DNA of 53,890 nt from Ruminococcaceae bacterium UBA5295 (GCA_002411365.1 DHSD01000023.1:1-53890), one strand, 5' to 3'; counted from the stretch's first letter, positions 42,019 through 49,835 are shown. Notes: generated from the letters alone by a model not told the origin. Numbers and translations are program-made.

Positions 42019-42909
42019 ATGCGAAAAAATTCTTCCGCACCGCACCGCTCGGGCAATATGTATTATGCGCCTGCTTCCACATATGACGGAACGCGTGCGG
42101 CGGAATTTGCCGCCGCTGCGCGGCAGCGCACGGAGCAAAGGCGCAAGCATAGGTCGCGCATGCTGGCTGTCTTTTATATTTTCCTGTTTTTGGCCGTAAT
42201 AGCCGTGGCAGTTACGCTTTCTTTTACAGTGTTGTTTAAGATTACGAATGTTTGCGTTTCGGGGACATCAAAGTATTCGGAGAAACAGATACTCGACGCA
42301 AGCGGCATAAAAAAGGGGGACAACCTTTTCCTTATACATACCTCCGCATCTGCCGAGAAAATCGGCCAGAAACTTCCGTATATCGGCACAGTCAATGTCG
42401 CGCGCAAATTCCCCACGCAGGTAGAGATATCGGTCAAGGCGGAGCCGGTGTGCGGGGCGGCGGCTTTCGGCAATGGGTACGTTGTGATTGGTGAAAACGG
42501 GAAGGCTCTTGAGTGCACAAAAAAGTGCCCGCAGGGCTGCATTGTGTTTAAGGGGCTTAACATCAGCAAAGCACAGCCGGGCTTCCCGGTAGCGTTTGCA
42601 AATTCAAGCCGCGCTGAAATTTTACGGAATGTGATGGACTCAGTAAAGAAAAACGGTTTATCAAACATAACCGAAGCAGATTTTTCACAGCCTTCACGCA
42701 TCCTTCTAAATTATGACAGGCGTGTTACAATTAATTTTGGTACGTCTGCGGACATTGACTATAAACTTGTTTTTGCTAAAAAACTTCTGAAAGAGAACAT
42801 TAAAAGCACTGAAAAGGGGACGTTGAACATGTCAGTAGTTTCAGACACAAACAAGGCATATTTTGATCCTGATTATGGTACGGGTTCTTCCGCACCTGCA
42901 AGCAAGTAA
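42019..42909 (+). CDS. ftsQ: Cell division protein FtsQ/DivIB
   Basis: Bitopic division protein that joins FtsL/DivIC to regulate septal wall synthesis. A basic N-terminus of about 50 residues precedes one membrane helix (FYIFLFLAVIAVAVTLSFTV). The POTRA domain follows (FKITNVCVSGTSKYSEKQI, near residue 77), then the beta domain. 296 residues. The sequence is divergent, as is usual; layout and place between murA and ftsZ support the call. Its C-terminus ends in a short Ser/Ala/Pro tail. Confidence 0.86.
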   Translation: MRKNSSAPHRSGNMYYAPASTYDGTRAAEFAAAARQRTEQRRKHRSRMLAVFYIFLFLAVIAVAVTLSFTVLFKITNVCVSGTSKYSEKQILDASGIKKGDNLFLIHTSASAEKIGQKLPYIGTVNVARKFPTQVEISVKAEPVCGAAAFGNGYVVIGENGKALECTKKCPQGCIVFKGLNISKAQPGFPVAFANSSRAEILRNVMDSVKKNGLSNITEADFSQPSRILLNYDRRVTINFGTSADIDYKLVFAKKLLKENIKSTEKGTLNMSVVSDTNKAYFDPDYGTGSSAPASK

Positions 42910-42941
42910 TTTTCCCATCATTTCTTTTAGAAAAAATTTCA

Positions 42942-42969
42942 TTGAATTTAACCGCAGAAAGTGTATAAT
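42942..42969 (+). promoter_or_regulatory. Promoter of ftsZ
   Basis: TTGAAT (42942-42947), a 16-base spacer and a perfect TATAAT (42964-42969), 66 bases upstream of the ftsZ ATG. The -10 lies inside a palindrome annotated separately. Confidence 0.7.
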
Positions 42970-42983
42970 TAAAATTATACACT
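42960..42983 (+). promoter_or_regulatory. Perfect 24-bp palindrome over the ftsZ -10 box, possible operator
   Basis: AGTGTATAATT (42960-42970) is followed by AA and its exact reverse complement (42973-42983). The palindrome is AT-rich, has no T run after it and spans the -10 and likely start site, so an operator is more plausible than a terminator. No regulator is identified. Confidence 0.6.
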
Positions 42984-43035
42984 TGCTGTAAACCGATTAT
43001 TTCTGTGACAAGATTTATAAGGGGGAAGCGGCACG

Positions 43036-44145
43036 ATGCCTTTTGAAATTGATAACGACTTTGATGATGTCGTACAAATAAAAGTGATTGGTGTAGGCGG
43101 CGGCGGTGGAAACGCAGTTGACCGTATGGTTGATGCCGGTGTGCAGGGAATTGAATTTATAAGTGTGAATACGGACCGGCAGGCATTGTACCGTTCCAAG
43201 GCAACACAGAAGATTCAGATCGGCGAAAAAGTAACACATGGCAAGGGTGCAGGTTCAAAACCGGAAATCGGCCAGAAAGCTGCTGATGAAAGCCGTGAGG
43301 CTATTGCGGCTGCTATCCGCGGAAGCGATATGGTCTTTGTAACAGCTGGCATGGGTGGTGGCACCGGAACAGGAGCAGCACCTATAGTTGCTGAAATAGC
43401 CCACGATATGGGAGTCTTAACGGTAGGCATTGTAACTAAGCCTTTTTCATTTGAGGGCCGCAGGCGCATGGAGCAGGCTGAAAATGGAATTACCGCGTTG
43501 AAAGAGCATGTTGATTCGCTTGTAGTAATACCTAATGAGCGTCTGAAGCTGGTTAGCGAGCAGCGCATTACGCTGTTGAATGCTTTCTCAATAGCAGATG
43601 ATGTGCTCAGGCAGGGCGTTGAGAGCATTTCAGACCTTATAAAGCTGCCGGGGCTTGTCAACCTTGATTTTGCCGACGTTACGGCAATCATGAAAGATGC
43701 CGGGTATGCGCACATGGGTGTTGGACGTGCCTCCGGCAAAGACAAGGCCGAGGAAGCCGCCAAGATGGCAATTTCAAGCCCGTTGCTCGAAACTTCCATT
43801 ACTGGCGCTAAAGGTGTAATCATCAACATTACATCTTCTCCGGATATAGGTCTTGATGAAATGGAGACGGCTTCTTCAATGATAGCCAAACAGGCCCATG
43901 AAGATGCAAACATAATCTGGGGCGCTGCTTTCGATGAGAACATGGATGACGAAATGAGCGTCACCGTTATTGCAACAGGATTCCCGACCGCTTCGGGCGG
44001 AGAAGAGTCCCCTGTTGTAAAAACAGAGGAAGGCAAGCCTGCTGCTGGTGCAAAGAACGAAAAGGCAGCGGAGAAGAAAAAGGTGCCTGCACAGGAAAAT
44101 GACGATTTTACAGATATTATGCAGATTTTCAGTAGAAAGAGCTGA
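43036..44145 (+). CDS. ftsZ: Cell division protein FtsZ
   Basis: Tubulin-like GTPase that forms the division ring. KVIGVGGGGGNAVDRM (about residue 16) and the signature GMGGGTGTGAAPIVAE (about residue 103) bind GTP; the T7 synergy loop is NLDFADVTAIMKDAG. A Lys/Ala/Glu-rich linker from about residue 325 leads to a C-terminal peptide DDFTDIMQIFSRKS, which in other bacteria binds partner proteins. 369 residues. GGGGGAAG precedes the ATG. ftsA is not adjacent, so another membrane anchor must be encoded elsewhere. Confidence 0.96.
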   Translation: MPFEIDNDFDDVVQIKVIGVGGGGGNAVDRMVDAGVQGIEFISVNTDRQALYRSKATQKIQIGEKVTHGKGAGSKPEIGQKAADESREAIAAAIRGSDMVFVTAGMGGGTGTGAAPIVAEIAHDMGVLTVGIVTKPFSFEGRRRMEQAENGITALKEHVDSLVVIPNERLKLVSEQRITLLNAFSIADDVLRQGVESISDLIKLPGLVNLDFADVTAIMKDAGYAHMGVGRASGKDKAEEAAKMAISSPLLETSITGAKGVIINITSSPDIGLDEMETASSMIAKQAHEDANIIWGAAFDENMDDEMSVTVIATGFPTASGGEESPVVKTEEGKPAAGAKNEKAAEKKKVPAQENDDFTDIMQIFSRKS

Positions 44146-44168
44146 TATCTTTTTATTGTCAGCATAAG

Positions 44169-44195
44169 GCTCCGCCACAGAAGCGGGGCTTTTTT
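44169..44195 (+). terminator. Rho-independent terminator after ftsZ
   Basis: GCTCCGC (44169-44175) pairs with GCGGGGC (44183-44189, one G-T pair), then six T. It ends the dcw/ftsZ transcript. Confidence 0.88.
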
Positions 44196-44212
44196 AATGC
44201 CGATAACAGTCG

Positions 44213-44257
44213 TTTTCAACGCATAATGGCCGCAGGCCGCCATTTATGCGTTGAAAA
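44213..44257. repeat. Long imperfect inverted repeat between ftsZ and corA
   Basis: TTTTCAACGCATAATGGC (44213-44230) pairs with GCCATTTATGCGTTGAAAA (44239-44257), with one extra T. T runs at both ends would allow it to stop transcription from either side, but there is no gene on the - strand here. It could be a second terminator for ftsZ or a solitary REP/MITE-like element. Confidence 0.6.
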
Positions 44258-44300
44258 ATTCGATTTACGGTTTTCTTTGCTTTAAAAAGCGGCTTTGCTA

Positions 44301-44328
44301 TTGAAATCTAAGCCTTCTGTGCTATAAT
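44301..44328 (+). promoter_or_regulatory. Sigma-A promoter upstream of corA
   Basis: TTGAAA (44301-44306), a 16-base spacer and TATAAT (44323-44328). The transcript would have a leader of about 90 bases before the corA ATG at 44423. Confidence 0.75.
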
Positions 44329-44364
44329 TACACATGAACTGTGGAAAAATAAGGGGGTGGCATT

Positions 44365-44511
44365 GTGAAACCTGACCCATATGGAAATGTTCGACGAAAA
44401 TTTCATAGAGGAGATGAACACAATGCTGTCCTATTACAAAACGGAAAACGGCCGCATGGAACAGCTTACATCCTGCGAGCCAGGATGCTGGATAAACTGT
44501 GTTGCGCCTGA
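44365..44511 (+). CDS. Possible leader ORF overlapping the start of corA
   Basis: A GTG at 44365 follows a strong ribosome binding site (AAGGGGGTGG, 44351-44360) and opens a frame of about 48 codons ending within corA in another frame. It begins with the residues (M)KPDPYGNVRRKFHR. The Pro-Asp-Pro start and following Arg cluster resemble the enterobacterial MgtL leader (MEPDPTPLPRRR), which controls a Mg2+ transporter gene. The better ribosome binding site belongs to this frame and not to corA. It could instead be chance; there is no other support. Confidence 0.3.
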   Translation: MKPDPYGNVRRKFHRGDEHNAVLLQNGKRPHGTAYILRARMLDKLCCA

Positions 44512-45346
44512 TGACAGGGAAGTTAACAGCTTGATTTCCGATTTCGGGATTGAGCCGGATTTTTTCCGCGCGGCGATGGATGAGGAAGAGTCATCCCATA
44601 TCGACAACGAAGATGAAAACACATTGATAGTGATTGATATCCCTATTGTTGAAAAAGAGGAAAACAACATATCCTACACTACAATGCCTTTGGGTATCAT
44701 CATCACCGAAAAGAATGTAATCACAGTTTCCATAAAAGACAACCCGGTTGTCGGCGAGTTTGCACAGGGTCTCGTGCGAAATGTGCAGACAAACCTTAAA
44801 ACCCGATTTGTGCTTAATATCATGCTGCGCGTTGCTGCGCGCTTTTTGCAATACCTTAAGCAAATCGATAAAATCAGCAACTATGTTGAGAAAGAGCTGC
44901 GCCATTCAATGCGTAACAAAGAGCTGCTGCAGCTTCTCGACATTGAGAAATCGCTTGTTTACTTTTCTTCCTCGCTTAAAGGCAACGAGATAACGCTGGA
45001 AAAAATTATGCGTGGAAGAGTTATAAAAATGTATGATGAGGATCATGACCTGCTCGACGATGTTCTGATTGAAGTCAGGCAGGCGATAGATATGTCAAAT
45101 ATTTACCTTAACATCGTCAACGGCATTATGGATGCTTCTTCATCGGTCATTTCGAACAACCTGAGCTCGGTAATGAAAGCGTTTGTGCCGTTCCTTGTGC
45201 TTGCTGTAATTCCGTTGATTATCTTCGGGCTTTACGGAATGAATGTGAGTTTCATACCATTTGCTAATTTCTGGTTTCCGCTGATACTGGCTGCCGGGCT
45301 TACTGCAGTTACATTTTTTGCAATGAAAAAGAAAAAAGCGCTGTGA
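44423..45346 (+). CDS. corA: CorA family magnesium/divalent cation transporter
   Basis: Pentameric channel for Mg2+ (also Co2+ or Ni2+ in some members). Starting at ATG 44423 (GAGGAG 10 bases upstream) it has 307 residues and begins MLSYYKTENGRMEQL, as in related Firmicutes proteins; the longer frame from 44381 lacks a ribosome binding site. A large acidic and helical cytoplasmic domain precedes two C-terminal membrane helices. The GMN selectivity motif is intact in FGLYGMNVSFIPF. A basic tail ends the protein. Confidence 0.92.
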   Translation: MLSYYKTENGRMEQLTSCEPGCWINCVAPDDREVNSLISDFGIEPDFFRAAMDEEESSHIDNEDENTLIVIDIPIVEKEENNISYTTMPLGIIITEKNVITVSIKDNPVVGEFAQGLVRNVQTNLKTRFVLNIMLRVAARFLQYLKQIDKISNYVEKELRHSMRNKELLQLLDIEKSLVYFSSSLKGNEITLEKIMRGRVIKMYDEDHDLLDDVLIEVRQAIDMSNIYLNIVNGIMDASSSVISNNLSSVMKAFVPFLVLAVIPLIIFGLYGMNVSFIPFANFWFPLILAAGLTAVTFFAMKKKKAL

Positions 45347-45511
45347 ATTGTGTCCTATGCAGAGCGCATATAATATGGAACTGGGAACTGCGGAGCGCTC
45401 CCTGTTTTTGTTTCTGCAAATCCGAATATAAAAACGTCTTGCTTAATATTATGTTTCTGTATGGCAGTGCATATCTGCCATGCGGCATCATTACTTTAGA
45501 ATATAGCTGAA

Positions 45512-45551
45512 AAGAACACGCTGCCTCAGCTTGAACGGGCAGCGTGTTCTT
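45512..45551 (+). terminator. 14-bp perfect hairpin between corA and the CDF exporter gene
   Basis: AAGAACACGCTGCC (45512-45525) pairs exactly with GGCAGCGTGTTCTT (45538-45551), loop of 12 bases. It ends only three to four bases before the GAGGT ribosome binding site of the next gene. No T run follows, so it may be a terminator of corA or a structure governing the downstream start. Confidence 0.6.
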
Positions 45552-45566
45552 CCCGAGGTATTTGCT

Positions 45567-46742
45567 ATGACAAAGTTGTTAATACGCATTTTTGTGCCTG
45601 ACTATAAAAATAAAAACGACCCCCGAGTACGCCGGAAATACGGGCAGTTTTCCGGTATTGTTGGTATTGTGACTAACCTCATCATGTTTGCAATCAAATT
45701 TTTTGCAGGGATTTTTGCGCACAGCATATCCATAATAGTCGATGCTGTAAACAACCTCAGCGATTCCGCTTCATCAGTTGTGACGCTGATAGGTTTCAGG
45801 CTGGCTTCGAAGCCTGCCGACAGTGAGCACCCTTTTGGCCATGCGCGCGTTGAGTATATAAGCGGGCTCATTGTTTCGCTTATGCTTTTCGTTGTTGGAT
45901 TTCAGTTTGCGCAGAGCTCAGTGCAGAAGATAGTCCATCCGGAAAATACATCTTTTACCGTGGTTACGGCATGTGTACTTGCAGTTTCACTGCTGCTTAA
46001 GCTCTGGCAGGTCTCGTTTTACCGCACGGTTGGCAAAATACTTAAGTCGGATGCATTGGTTGCGACTGCCGCGGACAGCCGCAGTGATGTAATTTCGACG
46101 TTTGTGGTTTTAATCGGAGCTTTGATTACACATTTTACCGGCTATAATTTAGATGGCTGGATGGGCCTTGCTGTGGCTGTTTTCATAATGGTGACGGGGC
46201 TCCAGCTTATACGCAAAACAAGCGACCCGCTGCTGGGCGAAGCGCCTTCTAAAGAGTTTGTTGACGATATTTACAACACTATAGGGGGAAAAGACGGCAT
46301 AATCGGTGTGCATGACCTCGAAGTCCATGACTATGGGCCGGGGCGCTGCTTCGCGTCGGTTCACTGCGAGGTGCCGGCAGAGCGCGACATTATTGTAAGC
46401 CATGACATTATAGATAACATAGAGCGCGAGTTCCTGTTTAAAAAGGGCATACATCTTGTAATCCACATGGATCCAATCATAACTGACGACCCTCGGACAA
46501 ATATGCTGAATACTGAAGTGCACGGGATAATTTTAGGTATTTCACCAGAAATAACGATGCATGATTTCCGCGTTGTATGGGGTCCTACACATGCAAACCT
46601 TGTGTTTGATGTCTGTGTGCCTTTCGGCTTTAAAATAAGCGATGAAGAGCTTAAAAAAAATGTTGGCGATAAAATACGCAAAATTAACCCGCACTATTAC
46701 TCTGTTATTACTGTAGACCACGAGTATGTTCCAAAAGCCTGA
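45567..46742 (+). CDS. Cation diffusion facilitator exporter, Mn-type signature
   Basis: Proton-driven metal exporter of the CDF family, 391 residues. Six membrane helices cover about residues 30-210, followed by a cytoplasmic dimerisation domain. The helix-2 metal residues are N-x-x-x-D in VDAVNNLSDS and those of helix 5 are D-x-x-x-D in ATAADSRSDV. The Asn/Asp and Asp/Asp arrangement is known from manganese exporters such as MntE, whereas Zn exporters have His in these sites. The start is ATG 45567 after GAGGT. C-terminal extension of about 90 residues after the dimerisation fold. Confidence 0.85.
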   Translation: MTKLLIRIFVPDYKNKNDPRVRRKYGQFSGIVGIVTNLIMFAIKFFAGIFAHSISIIVDAVNNLSDSASSVVTLIGFRLASKPADSEHPFGHARVEYISGLIVSLMLFVVGFQFAQSSVQKIVHPENTSFTVVTACVLAVSLLLKLWQVSFYRTVGKILKSDALVATAADSRSDVISTFVVLIGALITHFTGYNLDGWMGLAVAVFIMVTGLQLIRKTSDPLLGEAPSKEFVDDIYNTIGGKDGIIGVHDLEVHDYGPGRCFASVHCEVPAERDIIVSHDIIDNIEREFLFKKGIHLVIHMDPIITDDPRTNMLNTEVHGIILGISPEITMHDFRVVWGPTHANLVFDVCVPFGFKISDEELKKNVGDKIRKINPHYYSVITVDHEYVPKA

Positions 46743-46772
46743 ACCGGAAATAGAAATTTAACATTTGAATAC

Positions 46773-46801
46773 TTGCTTTTTTATGCAGAAAGGCTTATGA
46801 T
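46773..46801 (+). promoter_or_regulatory. Sigma-A promoter of htpG
   Basis: TTGCTT (46773-46778), a 17-base spacer and TATGAT (46796-46801). The CIRCE operator starts five bases further on, covering the start site. Confidence 0.7.
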
Positions 46802-46805
46802 TAAA

Positions 46806-46832
46806 TTAGCACTTGAAACGATAGAGTGCTAA
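46806..46832 (+). promoter_or_regulatory. CIRCE operator (HrcA binding site)
   Basis: TTAGCACTT, nine bases (GAAACGATA), GAGTGCTAA. This matches the CIRCE consensus TTAGCACTC-N9-GAGTGCTAA in 17 of 18 arm positions. It lies between promoter and ribosome binding site of htpG, so HrcA repression and heat induction are expected. Confidence 0.93.
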
Positions 46833-46856
46833 TTCTTTTTGACGGAAGGGACACGC

Positions 46857-48746
46857 ATGGCAATGAAGCAGTTTAAAACTGAGTCCAAACGCATTTTGGA
46901 CATGATGATTAACTCAATTTACACGCATAAGGAAATCTTTTTGCGTGAGCTTATTTCAAACGCGAGCGATGCAATCGATAAGCTGTACTATAAGGCTCTT
47001 ACAGACGGCAGCACGGGGCTTAATCGCGATGACTTTGTAATTAACCTGATTCCGAATAAAGAAAAACGTACACTGACGATTACAGACAATGGATGCGGCA
47101 TGACTGACAAAGAGCTTGAAAACAATCTCGGCACTATTGCAAAAAGCGGCTCTCTTGATTTTAAAAAAGCAATGCAGCAGAAAAGCGATGTGGAAATCAT
47201 CGGCCAGTTCGGTGTCGGCTTTTATTCGGCGTTCATGGTTGCAAGCCATGTGACCGTGCACAGCAAGGCGTTCGGCAGCGATGAAGCATGGCAATGGGAA
47301 TCATCGGGCACGGCAGGCTACACGATAGAGCCGTGCGAAAAGGCTGACCGCGGGACTGAAATCATCCTCAATATCAAGCCGGACACGGATGACGAAAAAT
47401 ACAGTGAATACCTCGACACTTACCGTTTAAAGAGCCTCATTAAGAAATATTCTGACTATATCCGCTACCCAATCAAGATGGATGTGGAAAAGAGCCGCCT
47501 TAAGGAAGGTACAAAAGACCGGTATGAGAAATACACGGAAAATGAGACACTGAACAGCATGGTTCCTCTCTGGCGCAAAAATAAAAATGAGATTACAGAA
47601 GAAGAGTACAACAACTTTTACAAAAACAAATTTGGCGATTATGATAACCCTGCAAAGACGATACATATGTATGTTGAAGGTGCCTCTACGTTCCATGCCC
47701 TGATGTATATTCCTGCCCATGCACCGTTCAACTTTTATACGCGTGACTATGAGAAGGGCCTGCAGCTTTATTCTAACGGCGTGCTGATTATGGATAAGTG
47801 CGCTGATCTGCTGCCTGATTATTTCAGCTTTGTCCGCGGGCTTGTGGATTCACAGGACCTTTCCCTAAACATCTCACGCGAGACGCTGCAGCATAACAGT
47901 CAGCTTAAGCTGATTGCCGAAAGGCTTGAAAAGAAAATTCACAATGAGCTCGAAACAATGCTCAGGAACAATAGGTCAGACTACGAAAAGTTCTTCAAGA
48001 ACTTCGGTCTGCAGCTGAAATATGGTATTTACCAGGATTACGGCATGCATAAAGACACTCTGAAGGACCTGCTTTTGTTCTATTCGTCAAGCGAGAAAAA
48101 GCTCATTACACTGAAAGAATATACAGACCGCATGAAGCCTGACCAGAAGTATATTTACTATGCGTGCGGAGACTCTGTCGACCGCATTGAGATGCTGCCG
48201 CAGGCAGACGCCGTAAAAGAGCATGGATATGAAATACTTTATATGACAGACCCGGTAGATGAATTTGCAATCTCAATGCTGCAAAAATATAATGACAAGG
48301 AATTTAAGTCAATTTCTGCCGATGACCTTGGCCTTGAAACGGATGAGGAAAAGAAAGAAGCAGCAAAGAAAGTTGAAGAGAACAAAGATATGCTTTCTTT
48401 CATGAAAGATTCGCTCGACGGCAAAGTAAGCAATGTAATCCTTTCACAGAAGCTTAAGACTCATCCGGTGTGCATTTCTACAACTGGAGCCATTTCGATG
48501 GAAATGGAAAAAGTCCTTAATTCAATGCCAAACGTTGATAAAGAGAAGGTAAAGTCTCAGCGTGTGCTCGAAGTCAATGCTAACCATCCTGTGTTCAAAA
48601 AACTGTGCGATCTCTATAAGAACGATAAAGACAGGCTAAAAATGTATACTTCCATGCTATATACACAGGCCCTGCTAATAGAGGGTATGCCTATTGAAGA
48701 TCCAGTGGATTTTTCAAACGAGATATGCGAATTGATGGTTCAGTAA
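46857..48746 (+). CDS. htpG: Molecular chaperone HtpG (Hsp90)
   Basis: ATP-dependent chaperone acting as a homodimer in the cytoplasm. GHKL ATP-binding motifs are in order: LRELISNASDAIDKLYYKA (about residue 29), TDNGCGMT (about 79), and GQFGVGFYSAF (about 119). The middle domain has the catalytic Arg region SRETLQHN, and the C-terminal dimerisation domain ends the 629 residues. The ATG at 46857 is five bases after GGAAGGGA; a frame six codons longer would start at 46839. Control by CIRCE is clear from the upstream operator. Confidence 0.96.
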   Translation: MAMKQFKTESKRILDMMINSIYTHKEIFLRELISNASDAIDKLYYKALTDGSTGLNRDDFVINLIPNKEKRTLTITDNGCGMTDKELENNLGTIAKSGSLDFKKAMQQKSDVEIIGQFGVGFYSAFMVASHVTVHSKAFGSDEAWQWESSGTAGYTIEPCEKADRGTEIILNIKPDTDDEKYSEYLDTYRLKSLIKKYSDYIRYPIKMDVEKSRLKEGTKDRYEKYTENETLNSMVPLWRKNKNEITEEEYNNFYKNKFGDYDNPAKTIHMYVEGASTFHALMYIPAHAPFNFYTRDYEKGLQLYSNGVLIMDKCADLLPDYFSFVRGLVDSQDLSLNISRETLQHNSQLKLIAERLEKKIHNELETMLRNNRSDYEKFFKNFGLQLKYGIYQDYGMHKDTLKDLLLFYSSSEKKLITLKEYTDRMKPDQKYIYYACGDSVDRIEMLPQADAVKEHGYEILYMTDPVDEFAISMLQKYNDKEFKSISADDLGLETDEEKKEAAKKVEENKDMLSFMKDSLDGKVSNVILSQKLKTHPVCISTTGAISMEMEKVLNSMPNVDKEKVKSQRVLEVNANHPVFKKLCDLYKNDKDRLKMYTSMLYTQALLIEGMPIEDPVDFSNEICELMVQ

Positions 48747-48761
48747 ATTTAACAGCAAATT

Positions 48762-48794
48762 ATACCTCGGAAAACAAATCCGGGGTATTTTTTT
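48762..48794 (+). terminator. Rho-independent terminator after htpG
   Basis: ATACCTCGG (48762-48770) pairs with CCGGGGTAT (48780-48788, one T-G pair), followed by a run of T. Confidence 0.85.
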
Positions 48795-48828
48795 ACAAAC
48801 TGCTGCAAATTCCATGCTGAAATTTGAA

Positions 48829-48858
48829 TTGCGAAAATAGTCGAATCTGTGATATAAT
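48829..48858 (+). promoter_or_regulatory. Sigma-A promoter of the bactofilin gene
   Basis: TTGCGA (48829-48834), an 18-base spacer and a perfect TATAAT (48853-48858), about 57 bases before the ATG. Confidence 0.65.
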
Positions 48859-48915
48859 GAAAATACGAAAAACTTCTGCAAACTTTTTAACAGACAGGTG
48901 GAGGTGCGTATAATA

Positions 48916-49701
48916 ATGGCCACAGATTTAAATGACCACGACGGCGGATTTGCTAAAAAGATTAAGCGTATGTGGTATGGCTCCGACAAAGAACAGGCGG
49001 ACGGCAGCGGCTCTGAAGAGCAGGAACCTGCAGTAAATGGAATGGCTTATGATGACAGCGCATGCAGTGAAGTCTTTTATCGATCGGCGGAAAAAGACAC
49101 ACAGAGAACTTTAAACCAGGATGAAAAGGGCCCTTCGCCTGCATCTGCCGAAAATGCAAGAGCTGCAGAGCCAGCAGATGATGTGAAAAGTATCAGTGAT
49201 GAAGAAGAAAGGGAAAGCACAACGGTAATCTCGAGAAAAACTGTTATAAAAAGTGACATTAATGCAGAAGGCGATGTCGAACTTTACGGTTCGGTGACAG
49301 GAGCAGTGAAAACGCCCGGCAAAATCATAATCTGCGGAAAACAGAACGGCAATGTGCAGGGCTCGGACGTGAAGCTCGAAGGTTGTGTTGTGCGTGGAAA
49401 TGTCAGCGCTTCGGGTTCTGTTATGGTCGACAGCGATTCCTTAATTGTCGGCGATATTAAATGCGGCAGCCTTGTGTTCGGCGGAAAACTGAAAGGCAAT
49501 ATACATGTAATGGGCAATGTCATGTGCAAAAAAAGCGCAGTGATTATCGGAAACATTGTCTCGACTACTATTACGGTAGAGAGCGGGGCAAAACTGCAGG
49601 GCAAAGTGCAGATTTCCGACGGAAGCATCAAAGATGTTGAAGTGCCTGACGATGTTAAGACCGACGGTTCGTCTGCAGATAACGATAAAAAAACAGGCTA
49701 A
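48916..49701 (+). CDS. Bactofilin family protein
   Basis: A polymer-forming cytoskeletal protein (DUF583). Residues 1-115 are hydrophilic and disordered-looking, rich in Glu, Asp, Ser and Ala. Residues about 116-245 form the bactofilin beta-helix, visible as short repeats of hydrophobic and Gly/Asn residues (ELYGSVTGAVKTPGKIIICG, GNVSASGSVMV, GKLKGNIHVMGNV). Bactofilins scaffold wall enzymes and shape. The ATG at 48916 follows GGTGGAGGTG; 261 residues. The long acidic head is unusual, as many bactofilins start almost at once with the beta-helix. Confidence 0.88.
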   Translation: MATDLNDHDGGFAKKIKRMWYGSDKEQADGSGSEEQEPAVNGMAYDDSACSEVFYRSAEKDTQRTLNQDEKGPSPASAENARAAEPADDVKSISDEEERESTTVISRKTVIKSDINAEGDVELYGSVTGAVKTPGKIIICGKQNGNVQGSDVKLEGCVVRGNVSASGSVMVDSDSLIVGDIKCGSLVFGGKLKGNIHVMGNVMCKKSAVIIGNIVSTTITVESGAKLQGKVQISDGSIKDVEVPDDVKTDGSSADNDKKTG

Positions 49702-49782
49702 AGGCTGAGTTTACCGTATGCCATTTATGGTTAATGTAATCAGGCGGGAAAACTTTGAATTTGATAAACTTTTAAATAGAAG

Positions 49783-49811
49783 TTGACAAAGTTCATTGCA
49801 TCTGGTAGAGT
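49783..49811 (+). promoter_or_regulatory. Sigma-A promoter upstream of the Mn2+ riboswitch
   Basis: A perfect TTGACA (49783-49788), a 17-base spacer and TAGAGT (49806-49811). The start site would lie about 20 bases before the aptamer. Confidence 0.75.
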
Positions 49812-49835
49812 ATTAATACAATTTCATACTCAAAT

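Noticed and set aside
41348..42082. 244-codon open frame on the - strand
   Set aside because: Opposite murA, a clear gene; no domain pattern and no start signal.
43215..44243. 342-codon open frame on the - strand
   Set aside because: It is the mirror of ftsZ and its Ser/Ala/Pro-rich product is typical of antisense to a biased coding frame.
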